Positions 1 to 8,686 of a stretch of 37,424 nt of DNA are shown in pieces; within the stretch, counting starts at the first letter, position 1, and each line of letters starts with the position of its first letter. Source of the DNA: Bacteroidota bacterium (lineage in GTDB: Bacteria > Bacteroidota > Bacteroidia > B-17B0 > Aurantibacillaceae). The stretch lies in contig JAUXZS010000035.1 in assembly GCA_030692515.1 (NCBI GenBank), positions 1 to 37,424 on the forward strand, read 5' to 3'. The notes under the pieces are model-generated. The model ran no database searches. It was not told where the DNA came from and worked only from the letters and a program-made list of their open reading frames with translations. A program made the position numbers and the translations under genes.

Positions 1-1830
1 GCCTGAGTTTGATCCCGTTGCCGCCGCCGAATTTACTCCTGATGTAATAACCGCTCCGCTCGGCGCCGTCCACGTATAACTCTGACCCCCAACGTTGGGC
101 GTGCTTAAATTAATAATCTTATTTACGCACGTTACACTTCCTGTTGTTGATGGGTTGTTGGTTACTGTCGTGTTTGGTGCAGCAATTGCAATATTTGTAG
201 AACTAACACACCCATTTACGGTTGATGTAACCGTCATATTATAGGTTCCTCCGAGATTTATTAACGGAGTAGAAGTTGTTCCACCAGAAACAATCCCTGG
301 CCCGGTCCAATTATAAGTTACACCGCTACCAGGACTACCAGTCAAATTCATTGAAGGATTACTACAATTCAAAACTGTTGGGCTTGAAATGGCAGGAATA
401 GGAAGAACTGTATTAACTGGCACACTAACGGTTGCCACATTGGTAGAAGTACAACCTGCGCCAGAAGTTACAGCTAATGAAAAAGGTCCGGGGCCATTTA
501 CTGTAGGGCTTGCGGAAGTGCCGCCGCTAACAATTCCTGTTCCGCTCCACACATAAGTTCCTCCTCCAGAACCGGTTAAAACGCGCGTTGGATTTGAACA
601 TGTAATAGAGGCAGGGGCTGTTCCTGCATTAGCAACAGGTAAAGGATTTAATGTAATTTGACGAGTATAACTTTGAACTGCGCAACCATTTGGCTGGGTA
701 ATAGTAACTGTATAAATAGTGTTGCCCACTACTGTGGGAGTAGCAGTTATACTTAATGAGGTTGAAGAGCCACCAATTGCACCAGAAGTACTAGCACTCC
801 AAGAAAAAGTAGAGCCGGCAACAGTATTACTTGTTGTTAAAATTGTTGTTTGATTTTGGCATAATGAAGCGGCACCTGCATTTAAGGTTGCTATTTGTAC
901 TCCGGCCATTGGCGTAACCGTATAATCACAATAATTTCCAGCATATCCATCAATCATTATATAATAGTCTGTACCGGGGGTCAGTGCGGTAGAAGCCCCG
1001 ACGGTGAAGGAAGTGGCGGATGTGCTTTGATTAATGCAACTTGAGATAGGAGCGAAAGTGTTACAATTTGTACTTGCAAGCATTATCATTTGAATTCCAC
1101 TTGAGGTAGAGGCACAATTTCCAACTGCGACTGAAAAAGTAGGAGAAGGAGTGTTTGCAGTAAAAACAAGCCAGCTGTTATTCTCGATACTTCCACAAAA
1201 AGTTCCGTTTGTTGTAAAAGTATTAGGCACATTATTTGCCTCCGCATTTATTGCTGCAATGTTTTCATTGTCGGCAGTATACCAACCTCCGGTATTACCA
1301 CAATAAGGATAGGTATCACAAATACGAGTTGTGCTTGAGCAATTATCGCCAGCGGGTAAATTAACTCCACAGCCAACAGGTGGGCAGCCAACGATAGCTG
1401 TGTATCCGGTTCCAATATTATTATCTAAATTAGTTGTAAATCTGATAGTGATAATGCCAGTGGTAGAAGTTACTGCAGTACCCAATGTTGTATAGGTATT
1501 AGTAAAAGTGGCTAATAAAGGGCCGCCGGTGCCAGTTCCTTGATAAACCCTTACATAATCACCAGTATTTAAATCTAAAAAAGTAAAGTTCATTCTAATC
1601 GGCATTCCCACAACGCCACTCTGAAAAGTATTGAAGTAATTATCTCCTTGGCAATAATATAATGCCGTACAAAAGGGAGCGTTGTAACAACACAAATCAT
1701 TTTGCACAAAGCCTTTACAGGTGGTTATTACGCTTCCGCCGGGAGGGGAAAGAATATATGTTTGAGATTTTAATTGATTTACTGAACAAAGTAAAAACAA
1801 TATTGCGATAAAATTTATTTTCAATTTCAT
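1..1830 (-). CDS. Large secreted adhesin with CUB-like and Ig/PKD-like repeats (5' part only)
   Basis: The reading frame is open from an ATG at 1830 to the left window edge, giving 610 codons without a stop, so the C-terminus lies outside. The protein starts MKLKINFIAILFLLCSVNQ, a Sec signal peptide probably cut after LKSQ. Next comes a Cys-rich stretch (NDLCCYNAPFC, ALYYCQGDNYFNTF) followed by VRVYQGTGTGGPLLATFT, which looks like a CUB-type domain. After about residue 300 there are tandem Ser/Thr/Gly-rich Ig- or PKD-like repeats with recurring phrases such as NWTGPGIVSGG and VWSGTGIVSGG. By analogy with relatives it should be a surface-exposed T9SS substrate with the sorting domain at the missing end; that part is inference. 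A small secreted-protein gene ends 11 bp upstream, so the two are probably co-transcribed. The ligand is unknown. Confidence 0.85.
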   Translation of the reverse strand, partial: MKLKINFIAILFLLCSVNQLKSQTYILSPPGGSVITTCKGFVQNDLCCYNAPFCTALYYCQGDNYFNTFQSGVVGMPIRMNFTFLDLNTGDYVRVYQGTGTGGPLLATFTNTYTTLGTAVTSTTGIITIRFTTNLDNNIGTGYTAIVGCPPVGCGVNLPAGDNCSSTTRICDTYPYCGNTGGWYTADNENIAAINAEANNVPNTFTTNGTFCGSIENNSWLVFTANTPSPTFSVAVGNCASTSSGIQMIMLASTNCNTFAPISSCINQSTSATSFTVGASTALTPGTDYYIMIDGYAGNYCDYTVTPMAGVQIATLNAGAASLCQNQTTILTTSNTVAGSTFSWSASTSGAIGGSSTSLSITATPTVVGNTIYTVTITQPNGCAVQSYTRQITLNPLPVANAGTAPASITCSNPTRVLTGSGGGTYVWSGTGIVSGGTSASPTVNGPGPFSLAVTSGAGCTSTNVATVSVPVNTVLPIPAISSPTVLNCSNPSMNLTGSPGSGVTYNWTGPGIVSGGTTSTPLINLGGTYNMTVTSTVNGCVSSTNIAIAAPNTTVTNNPSTTGSVTCVNKIINLSTPNVGGQSYTWTAPSGAVITSGVNSAAATGSNSG

Positions 1831-1841
1831 TACTAAAAATT

Positions 1842-2306
1842 TTATTTCTGTCTTGAATTATTATTTGGTAAATGCTCTGGAGTTATGATTGGATGGTTCG
1901 GTAATTCGCTTACATTAATAAATTTATCATCATATTTTACTTTTGAAAAGCCAAGTTGTTTTAATAAAGATTGAATACTATTTAAGTTAAATGAGTTTTG
2001 ACTAGAATAATAAAGAGATCCTATCTTATATTCAGGCGAATACCCACTCTTATAATTATTAAACAACACAAAATCTTTTGATATTTTAGAATAATTATCA
2101 AATTCTGCCTGGTTAACGTCTAAAATCCTAAAATAAAAAAGGTTACCACTTAAAGAATTTTGAATTCTCCCACTATATACTTCTGCAATAGGATTTTGAG
2201 CAAGAAATAAAGAGTTAATAGATAAGAAAAGAAATAAAACAAAAGCACTTCTATTGCTTTTTCCAGATTTTCTGCAATTAAGCGGCAAGTTAAAATCAAA
2301 AATCAT
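1842..2306 (-). CDS. Small secreted protein of unknown function
   Basis: This encodes 154 residues from an ATG at 2306. A hydrophobic stretch FVLFLFLSINSLFLAQ (residues about 22-37) ends in a typical Bacteroidota signal-peptide cleavage context (AQ followed by NP). It is preceded by an unusually long polar N-terminus, so the true start may be internal. The mature part is about 115 residues, rich in Asn, Ser, Tyr and Phe, with no motif I recognise. It lies 11 bp upstream of the large adhesin gene in the same orientation, suggesting one transcript and possibly a shared surface role. A weak promoter-like TTG/TATTTTCG pair exists upstream on the minus strand. No function is assigned. Confidence 0.6.
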   Translation of the reverse strand: MIFDFNLPLNCRKSGKSNRSAFVLFLFLSINSLFLAQNPIAEVYSGRIQNSLSGNLFYFRILDVNQAEFDNYSKISKDFVLFNNYKSGYSPEYKIGSLYYSSQNSFNLNSIQSLLKQLGFSKVKYDDKFINVSELPNHPIITPEHLPNNNSRQK

Positions 2307-2426
2307 AATTAATTTTTTTAAAAAATCGATAAACGAAAATAATAAAAAAAACTACACGACCAAGGGAAAAGTGTATGTCTGAATCCCTAATTCTATTTAG
2401 AAATCGAAATTTTAACAAATCGGGCG

Positions 2427-3689
2427 TTATTCGGCTTTTAAAATAAACTTTCTAAGCAAATTTAATGCTGTTTGACTGGTCATCACAATGTTTCGTTGTC
2501 TATCATCGCCAAACAAAAATTTTACCGCTAAAGTTTTTTCATGAGATGCAATAGCAATCCAAACCGTTCCTACAGGTTTATCTTCAGTTCCACCGGTTGG
2601 CCCAGCAATACCAGAAACAGAAACCGCATAATCACTGCCAAATTTTTTTAAGGTGTTTTCAGCTAATTGCTCTACACATTCTTTGCTTACAGCTCCAACA
2701 GAAGAAAAAATAGACTCGTCAACCTCAAGGAGGTTTTTTTTAGCCTCATTCGTATATGGCACAATTGCCCCTTTAAAAACATCCGAGGCTCCTGAGATAT
2801 TAGTAAATAAAGAGGCAATATAACCTCCTGTGCAACTCTCGGCTAACGCAACTGTTTTTTTATTTTTGCGTAATAGTTCGCTCACTATTTGCGCAAGAGT
2901 TGGCGTTTCTTCACCATAGTTTTCATAACCAAAAATATATTTCTCAATAATAATTTTTAATTTTTCAATTTCGTCATCAATGTTTTTGCGTAACTCTTCT
3001 AAATTTGGTCCAAAAGTTGAAAGCCTTAATCTTACAATGCCAGGTTGAGGTAAATATGCCAGTTTTATGTTTTTACTACCCAAATTATTTTCCCAAGTTT
3101 CAATTAGTTCAGCCAATCCGCTTTCACCTATTCCATTCGTTAAAATAGTTTTGTGATAAATATTCGGCAATTTATTTTCAATCTTAATTTTTGGCAGTAT
3201 TAAATTGCTCATCATTGCCATCATTTCATAAGGAACACCCGGCATACTTATAAAAACAGTGTTTTCTTTTTTCATCCACATACCAGGCGCAGTTCCTTGT
3301 GCATTATTAAATACAAAGCATCCGCCTGGCACTAAAGCTTGATTACGATTAATTTCAGAAACTTCTTTTCCACGCCTAATAAAAAAAGAGGAAACTTGTT
3401 TTAACACTTCCTCGTTTAATATTAATTCTACACCAAAATATTTAGAAAAAGTTTTTTTTGTTACATCATCTTTTGTTGGCCCCAAGCCTCCTGTTATAAA
3501 AACAAAGTCAGCGCGTTTTAAAGCTTGGTTAAAAGCATTAATTATTGCTAATTCATCATCAGCAATAGTTGTCATATGAATTACATTTACTCCAATTAAA
3601 GTAAGTTGCTGTGCAATCCAAACACTATTAGTATTAGTAATTTGCCCAATTAAAATTTCATCACCAATGGTTAGAATTTCAGCTTTCAT
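2427..3689 (-). CDS. cinA: CinA family protein (MoCF-like domain plus PncC-type nicotinamide-nucleotide amidase)
   Basis: The 420-residue protein has the normal full CinA length and two domains. The N-terminal MoCF/MogA-like fold covers about residues 1-170, starting MKAEILTIGDEILIGQ, with FITGGLGPTKDD at 64-75 and PGVPYEM at 150-156. The C-terminal CinA/PncC domain (about 260-415) carries AESCTGG at 283-289 and VSGIAGPTGGT further on. Proteins with this C-terminal domain deamidate nicotinamide mononucleotide to nicotinic acid mononucleotide in pyridine-nucleotide recycling, and the N-terminal domain can have ADP-ribose pyrophosphatase activity. The gene is monocistronic by appearance. It is divergent from the DUF4197 gene across a 95-bp region and ends 120 bp before the next minus-strand gene. 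Confidence 0.95.
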   Translation of the reverse strand: MKAEILTIGDEILIGQITNTNSVWIAQQLTLIGVNVIHMTTIADDELAIINAFNQALKRADFVFITGGLGPTKDDVTKKTFSKYFGVELILNEEVLKQVSSFFIRRGKEVSEINRNQALVPGGCFVFNNAQGTAPGMWMKKENTVFISMPGVPYEMMAMMSNLILPKIKIENKLPNIYHKTILTNGIGESGLAELIETWENNLGSKNIKLAYLPQPGIVRLRLSTFGPNLEELRKNIDDEIEKLKIIIEKYIFGYENYGEETPTLAQIVSELLRKNKKTVALAESCTGGYIASLFTNISGASDVFKGAIVPYTNEAKKNLLEVDESIFSSVGAVSKECVEQLAENTLKKFGSDYAVSVSGIAGPTGGTEDKPVGTVWIAIASHEKTLAVKFLFGDDRQRNIVMTSQTALNLLRKFILKAE

Positions 3690-3749
3690 AATTTAGTTAG
3701 TTAAAATAATTTTTACAAATTTTAAAACCATCAATTCCTCCCAATAGTT

Positions 3750-3757
3750 TATATTTG
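3750..3757 (+). promoter_or_regulatory. Putative -7 promoter box (TATATTTG) for the DUF4197 gene
   Basis: TATATTTG matches the Bacteroidota -7 consensus TAnnTTTG exactly. It lies 27 bp before the ATG at 3785, leaving room for a short leader. No clear -33 TTTG or TTG is visible at the expected distance, so the call rests on the -7 box and its position. Confidence 0.4.
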
Positions 3758-3784
3758 GCATAAATTTAAGTAATCTTAATAAAC

Positions 3785-4543
3785 ATGAAAAAAGTAATTT
3801 TAGCAACGTTAATGTTGTTTTCAATAAGCGCATCTTCTCAATCAATGATGGAGAAAATGAAGCTTAAAAAAGATAGCATAGAAAAAGCGGCGAGAGCAAA
3901 GGCAAGTGCTGTAATTACAGGTACAGTTGCGCCCCCAGCCCTAACTAATGAAGAAGTTATTAAAGGATTAAAAGAAGCTTTAACAGTTGGAACAAACAAC
4001 TCATCTGGAATGGCAAGTAAGTTAGATGGTTTTTATAAAAACCCAAAAATATACATTCCTTGGCCAGAGGAAGCAAAAGACATGAAAGCGAAACTTACAA
4101 AAATGGGAATGTCGAAAAAAATTGCAGAATTTGAAACAAGTTTAAACAGAGCCGCAGAAGAAGCAGCGCTTAAGGCAGCGCCTGTTTTTATTGATGCTAT
4201 TACGAATATGAGTTTACAGGATGGTTTTGCTATTTTAAAAGGTGTTGATACTGCGGCAACCAATTTTTTACGCAAAACAACTTATAGTCCTTTAAAAGAA
4301 AAATTTATGCCAATTGTAAAAGAAGCTGTTGCTAAAGTAAAAGTAACGAGTTACTGGTTGCCGCTAGCAACTGCCTACAATAAATTACCTGGTGTTAAAA
4401 AACAAAATCCAAATTTAGATGAATATGTAACTAATAAAGCTATTAATGGACTTATGTTATTAATTGCGGATGAAGAAATTAAAATCAGAAAAGACCCAAT
4501 GGCACGTGTAACTGATTTGTTGAAAAAAGTTTTTGGTGGATAA
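3785..4543 (+). CDS. DUF4197 domain-containing secreted protein
   Basis: The 252-residue protein starts MKKVILATLMLFSISASSQS, a clear signal peptide, so it is exported to the periplasm or outer membrane. From about residue 53 to the end it matches my recollection of the DUF4197 family: LTNEEVIKGLKEAL, a helical middle with SLNRAAEEAALKAAP, then SLQDGFAILKG, and the C-terminal ARVTDLLKKVFGG. The family is widespread in Gram-negative bacteria and has no established biochemical function. The gene has its own promoter-like box upstream. Its TAA is immediately followed by the complementary stop codon of the convergent UbiD-family gene, with no intervening base. Confidence 0.88.
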   Translation: MKKVILATLMLFSISASSQSMMEKMKLKKDSIEKAARAKASAVITGTVAPPALTNEEVIKGLKEALTVGTNNSSGMASKLDGFYKNPKIYIPWPEEAKDMKAKLTKMGMSKKIAEFETSLNRAAEEAALKAAPVFIDAITNMSLQDGFAILKGVDTAATNFLRKTTYSPLKEKFMPIVKEAVAKVKVTSYWLPLATAYNKLPGVKKQNPNLDEYVTNKAINGLMLLIADEEIKIRKDPMARVTDLLKKVFGG

Positions 4544-6385
4544 TTAAGCCCACTTTTCTAAGCTTGCTCCTTTTTTAAAAAATCGTTCGATACTTTTTTC
4601 GGTTTCGGCTAAAACTTTTAATTCTGGCGCATGGTGTGGTTTTTTTCTCGCATCTATTATCATAGGTCCTTTACAAGCCCAGTGTTTGTTTTCAGTAAAA
4701 GAATCTACTCCATAAGTATCATGACTTGGGTTACTTCTCGTATATGTTATCCACACATAATCATTTAAGTTTTGTGGATTAGGTTCAAAAGTGAAGTCAT
4801 CGTAAATAACTATTTGCACAATGCCGTTGAACTCATTTATGTTTTCGGAAATGTATACTTCTAGCTTTTTTATTTCGATTTTTGCACTATCGTAAGTAGT
4901 AAATTTATTCAACATTAATCCAACAACTCCTTCCATTAAAATAACAGAGTTAGAGATAAAGTTTGCATTCAATAATGCTTTTGGAATAGTATTTTGAAGT
5001 TCTCTTTTTTTATCGCCATATGCTGCAACAACTAACTTACTTCCTTCGTTTATTCCATCCCCGCTATAATCTAAAGTATCAATAGTTGTTTTTGTTTGAA
5101 AATGTAAATCTCTTGTTAAATCTATTCTTTCAAAAACATGTTTAAAAAACGCGCGAATATCGTGGCAATTTATTTCTAAAGAATCATCGCCGGTTATAAA
5201 TAAATATTTTGCCAAACTTAATTGTCCGGTACCTAAAATTCTATTTGCTTGCGTTAATAATTCTGCTGGTCGCTTATTTTTTAAATAGGGTGTGTATCTT
5301 TCGCTACCAATTGCTAACAATAACGGGTGCACGCCTGCCGCATCAACGGCATGCACTTCTTTTACTCCCGGTATTTCATTCGGAATTGCGCTTCCGCTAA
5401 TTTCATGAATGAGCGCTCCAAAAGCTGTGTCTTCTTGCGGTGGTCTTCCTACAACGGTAAATGGCCAAACTGCATTTTCTTTTGCATATACTTTATGAAC
5501 CTTTAATAAAGGAAAATCATGAGCTAAACTATAATAACCTAAATGGTCGCCAAAGGGACCCTCTAATTTATTTTCATTTGGATAAACTTCTCCGGTAATT
5601 ACAAAATCGGCATCTAACGAAACACAAAAGCCATCCACATAGGCATATCTAAATCTTCTTCCTCCTATTGCACCTGCAAAAGTTAATTCGCTAATTCCTT
5701 CTGGTAGTGGCATAACGGCTGCCAATGAATGACTCGGTGGACCCCCAACAAAAACACTTACTTTAAGCGGCAAGTTTTTTTTATTTGTTTTTGTTTGATG
5801 GATTCCAATGCCTCGATGTAATTGATAATGCAAACCAATTTCTTTATTTAACTCGTAATTATTGCCATTTAATTGAATACGATACATTCCTAAATTAGAA
5901 TTCATAACGCCTGTTTTATCATAATCTTCAGAATAAACTTGGGGCAACGTAACAAAAGCACCACCATCCATAGGCCAATGTTTTATTAAAGGCAAATCTG
6001 TAATTTTTATTTCCTTAAAACCTGCAGAAGAAAAAGATGCTTTTTTTGGTAATGCTTTTAGCGCTGCGAAACCAGTAGAAGCAAATTTTATAGGACGTTT
6101 GATGGCAGCTATGGGATTGTTTCGGAGCACTACCATCTCTTGAACCTTTTCGAAAGTATCTTTAAACATAAATTTACTTCTCTCTAAAGTGCCAAACAAA
6201 TTACTTATTGCTTTGTATTTACACCCCTTTAGATTTTCAAATAAAATTGCCGGCCCACCTTTTTCAAAAATTTTTAAATGAATTGCTGCCATTTCTAGGT
6301 TAGGATCAACCTCCTCATATACCCTTACTAACTGGCCGTTTTTTTCCAGATCAAGAATACAATCATTTAAATTTTTATAACCCAT
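4544..6385 (-). CDS. UbiD-family (prenylated-FMN dependent) decarboxylase, 613 aa
   Basis: This is a 613-residue member of the UbiD family, which decarboxylates unsaturated or aromatic acids using prenylated FMN made by a UbiX flavin prenyltransferase (no ubiX in this window). The family triad is visible: Arg169 in NLGMYR, Glu275 and Asp280 in LEGPFGDHLGYYS. It is longer than the roughly 490-residue E. coli UbiD and similar to the longer forms common in Bacteroidota. Because these bacteria normally make menaquinone, a role in a menaquinone pathway is a reasonable inference, but another aromatic acid substrate cannot be excluded. It begins 31 bp downstream of the DUF4421 gene in the same direction and probably shares its transcript. 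Confidence 0.9.
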   Translation of the reverse strand: MGYKNLNDCILDLEKNGQLVRVYEEVDPNLEMAAIHLKIFEKGGPAILFENLKGCKYKAISNLFGTLERSKFMFKDTFEKVQEMVVLRNNPIAAIKRPIKFASTGFAALKALPKKASFSSAGFKEIKITDLPLIKHWPMDGGAFVTLPQVYSEDYDKTGVMNSNLGMYRIQLNGNNYELNKEIGLHYQLHRGIGIHQTKTNKKNLPLKVSVFVGGPPSHSLAAVMPLPEGISELTFAGAIGGRRFRYAYVDGFCVSLDADFVITGEVYPNENKLEGPFGDHLGYYSLAHDFPLLKVHKVYAKENAVWPFTVVGRPPQEDTAFGALIHEISGSAIPNEIPGVKEVHAVDAAGVHPLLLAIGSERYTPYLKNKRPAELLTQANRILGTGQLSLAKYLFITGDDSLEINCHDIRAFFKHVFERIDLTRDLHFQTKTTIDTLDYSGDGINEGSKLVVAAYGDKKRELQNTIPKALLNANFISNSVILMEGVVGLMLNKFTTYDSAKIEIKKLEVYISENINEFNGIVQIVIYDDFTFEPNPQNLNDYVWITYTRSNPSHDTYGVDSFTENKHWACKGPMIIDARKKPHHAPELKVLAETEKSIERFFKKGASLEKWA

Positions 6386-6416
6386 ATTTATTTAACCAAT
6401 TTCTTAGCATTAAGTT

Positions 6417-7499
6417 TTAAAGAAAAGAATAGAATTTTGACTTCATGAATTTTTCGTAAAATTTTGGTGTTTCCTTATAAAAACGCCATCCAAATGTAAA
6501 ATTATGTGTAATAGACTCCGATTTTAACGACATTATTTTAGCGCTATTATATAAATTATAATCATTAGAATTTGAAACCAACAAATAAAATCGTCTCATG
6601 TTTAATCCCATCGAAAATCTTCCGGTACCACTCCAAGACATGTAGGATAAATTTCTATAGTTATCCCCTAAATTATAGCTTCTCCATTGTTGTTCTGGAC
6701 CAACAGTAAAATAGCCACTAATAAATAGTGCTTTAAAAATAACTAATGTTGCAGCGCCACCAAAAGCTCCTGATATATTCACAGACTGAAACCCTTTTAA
6801 ATTTGCATAATCGTTATAATATTTGCGCGATTGAATAGGGAAAATTGAACTGTCATTATTTAATGTGTAAACATTAAAACTCCCTCCAATAATCCAAGAA
6901 GCTGCTGATTTTAATTGGCGGTAATTACAACCAAAACCTGACTTAAAAGAAAAACGATCGTAGTGAGAAAAATACATAAAGCGACTTGAAAGCAAACTAC
7001 TTTTTAATCCTGGTTGTAAATAATAATTCCCAGTCCGCTTAAATGCAGTGTCAAAATTTTGTGTGCTTTTGTTATAGAAACCCTCAAATCTTCTGTAATA
7101 ATTTTCAGATACCCAACGGTTATCGCCAACATTAAATCCAATGTTAAAGGTTTTAGTGTGTCCTTTTCCAGTGTTAAACTCTTGCGGCTGTGTTCTGGTT
7201 CCAAGCGATAATGAAAATTTATCGTAATTTAAAACAATACCACCTATTAGTTGCGATTCGGCAAAATAAGTATTGTTCGAAATACCTAAGGAATCGTTAT
7301 TTATTAATTGTTTAAACTCATTACTAAAATTACGGTATTGCTGAAATAATCCAACAATAAAAACACGCTCAAACTTTTCATATTTTAGAGTGTCCCAATT
7401 TTTTCTTTTTTTTTCTATAGAGACCTTGGTCTCAGAAGTGTTTTGAGTTCTTCCTGAAAGAGAAGATAAAACTAAAAAAAAGAATAAATACCTATGCAT
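6417..7499 (-). CDS. DUF4421-like outer-membrane beta-barrel protein
   Basis: The 360-residue protein has a signal peptide (MHRYLFFFLVLSSLSGRTQ). Beyond it are alternating aromatic/polar beta strands rich in Tyr, Phe, Asn and Ser, typical of Bacteroidota outer-membrane barrels. Phrases such as NYRQLKSAASWIIGGSFNVY and VTLVIFKALF-type strands resemble what I recall of DUF4421; the family assignment is from memory. The C-terminus KFMKSKFYSFL ends in an aromatic-hydrophobic pattern. It is divergent from mscS, and its start codon lies about 12 bp from the mscS -7 box, so the two promoters must overlap. The UbiD-family gene follows 31 bp downstream. No specific function is known. Confidence 0.7.
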   Translation of the reverse strand: MHRYLFFFLVLSSLSGRTQNTSETKVSIEKKRKNWDTLKYEKFERVFIVGLFQQYRNFSNEFKQLINNDSLGISNNTYFAESQLIGGIVLNYDKFSLSLGTRTQPQEFNTGKGHTKTFNIGFNVGDNRWVSENYYRRFEGFYNKSTQNFDTAFKRTGNYYLQPGLKSSLLSSRFMYFSHYDRFSFKSGFGCNYRQLKSAASWIIGGSFNVYTLNNDSSIFPIQSRKYYNDYANLKGFQSVNISGAFGGAATLVIFKALFISGYFTVGPEQQWRSYNLGDNYRNLSYMSWSGTGRFSMGLNMRRFYLLVSNSNDYNLYNSAKIMSLKSESITHNFTFGWRFYKETPKFYEKFMKSKFYSFL

Positions 7500-7510
7500 T
7501 ATTTTTTATA

Positions 7511-7518
7511 TAACTTTG
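7511..7518 (+). promoter_or_regulatory. Putative -7 promoter box (TAACTTTG) for the MscS channel gene
   Basis: TAACTTTG fits TAnnTTTG exactly and lies 29 bp before the ATG at 7548, followed by an A-rich leader typical of Bacteroidota start regions. Its presence supports starting the MscS protein at 7548 and not at the in-frame ATG at 7494, which lies upstream of the box and overlaps the divergent gene. A -33 TTG is not evident. Confidence 0.45.
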
Positions 7519-7547
7519 CCTTTCGTAAAAATATAAAAAAATTAAAC

Positions 7548-8345
7548 ATGCCTGCATTCCTTGATAAACATATTGATAATTTAATTTTATTAATTGTTGA
7601 ATATACTCCAAGAGTAATTATGTCTCTGCTAATACTTTTATTTGGATTGTGGTTAATTACTCGAATAGCAAAATTAGCAGACAAAGCAATGATTCGTCGT
7701 AATTTAGAAGTTAGTTTAAGAACTTTTTTAGCGAGCTTACTTTCAATCGGCTTAAAAATAATTTTAATTGTTACTGTTGCCGGAATGATAGGGATTGGAA
7801 CTGCAAGTTTTGTAACTATTTTAGGCGCTGCCGGCTTAGCAATTGGCTTGGCTCTTCAAGGTTCGCTCTCAAATTTTGCAGGAGGCGTTTTGATTTTAAT
7901 ATTTAAGCCATTTAAAGTTGGCGATTCTATTGAGGCTGGAGGGCAGACTGGTGCCGTAATTGAAATACAAATTTTTAATACCATCCTATTGACCGGAGAA
8001 CACAAAACTGTAATTCTCCCAAATGGTCCTTTATCTAATGGCACTATAGTAAACATTTCTCGTTATGGGGATTTAAGGGTTGAAATAGAATTAAATATTA
8101 CCTCAGAAAATGATTTAAGCTTTGTAAAACAAGTAATTCAAGATGTTATAAAACAAAATGAAAAAATACTTGTAATACCTGAAACAAAAATTTTGATAGG
8201 CAAGATGACTGATGGCGCCATAACAATTATTGTTAGACCATATTGTTATTTCAAGGACAGTTCTGTTTTAACAAGTGAATTGTATGCTGAATTTAAATCA
8301 GCGTTCGAAAAAAATAAAATTAAACTTCCTGCTCGTCAACGCTAA
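7548..8345 (+). CDS. MscS-family small-conductance mechanosensitive channel
   Basis: I start at ATG 7548 (MPAFLDKHIDN), giving 265 residues. The in-frame ATG at 7494 would add an unlikely 18-residue extension overlapping the divergent gene's start. Three N-terminal membrane segments are visible (about residues 12-48, 63-85 and 86-118). They are followed by the pore-lining helix with the Gly/Ala pattern AAGLAIGLALQGSLSNFAGG, then FKPFKVGDSIEAGG and LPNGPLSNGTIVN, which are standard MscS landmarks. The C-terminal alpha/beta domain completes the cytoplasmic vestibule. The protein should release solutes on hypo-osmotic shock. The pyrophosphohydrolase gene starts 11 bp downstream, probably on the same transcript. 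Confidence 0.93.
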   Translation: MPAFLDKHIDNLILLIVEYTPRVIMSLLILLFGLWLITRIAKLADKAMIRRNLEVSLRTFLASLLSIGLKIILIVTVAGMIGIGTASFVTILGAAGLAIGLALQGSLSNFAGGVLILIFKPFKVGDSIEAGGQTGAVIEIQIFNTILLTGEHKTVILPNGPLSNGTIVNISRYGDLRVEIELNITSENDLSFVKQVIQDVIKQNEKILVIPETKILIGKMTDGAITIIVRPYCYFKDSSVLTSELYAEFKSAFEKNKIKLPARQR

Positions 8346-8356
8346 CAATTAAATTA

Positions 8357-8683
8357 ATGGAAATAACTGAGGCGCAAAAATCTGTAGATACTTGGATAAA
8401 AAAATTTGGCATCCGCTATTTTAACGAGTTAACTAATACCGCCATATTAATGGAAGAGGTCGGAGAAGTTGCGCGAATAATGGCTCGCAAATATGGTGAA
8501 CAAAGTTTTAAAGAAACGGATAAGACAGAAAATTTAGAGGATGAATTAGCTGATGTGTTGTTTGTTTTAATTTGTATTGCCAATCAAACAGGAATAAATT
8601 TAGATGAAGCGCTTAAAAAAAATTTAGATAAAAAAACTAATCGCGACTCTACAAGACATTTAAATAACGATAAATTAAAGTAA
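8357..8683 (+). CDS. MazG-like nucleotide pyrophosphohydrolase
   Basis: This is a compact 108-residue all-helical protein with the metal-binding motif of the MazG/dUTPase superfamily: EEVGEV at 33-38 (Glu33, Glu34, Glu37) and EDELADVLF at 61-69 (Glu63, Asp66). Such single-domain proteins hydrolyse (d)NTPs to monophosphates and pyrophosphate, as house-cleaning or nucleotide-pool enzymes; the substrate here is not determinable. It follows mscS by 11 bp. It ends only 3 bp from the stop codon of the convergent secreted-protein gene, so no terminator separates them. Confidence 0.88.
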   Translation: MEITEAQKSVDTWIKKFGIRYFNELTNTAILMEEVGEVARIMARKYGEQSFKETDKTENLEDELADVLFVLICIANQTGINLDEALKKNLDKKTNRDSTRHLNNDKLK

Positions 8684-8686
8684 GGA

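Noticed and set aside
3800-3910. Possible coiled-coil or AT-hook region in the DUF4197 protein
   Set aside because: The Lys-rich stretch after the signal peptide is short and expected in exported linkers.
7494-7547. In-frame ATG start for the MscS channel gene at 7494
   Set aside because: It overlaps the divergent gene's start and lies upstream of the -7 box; the ATG at 7548 fits an A-rich leader and the family N-terminus.
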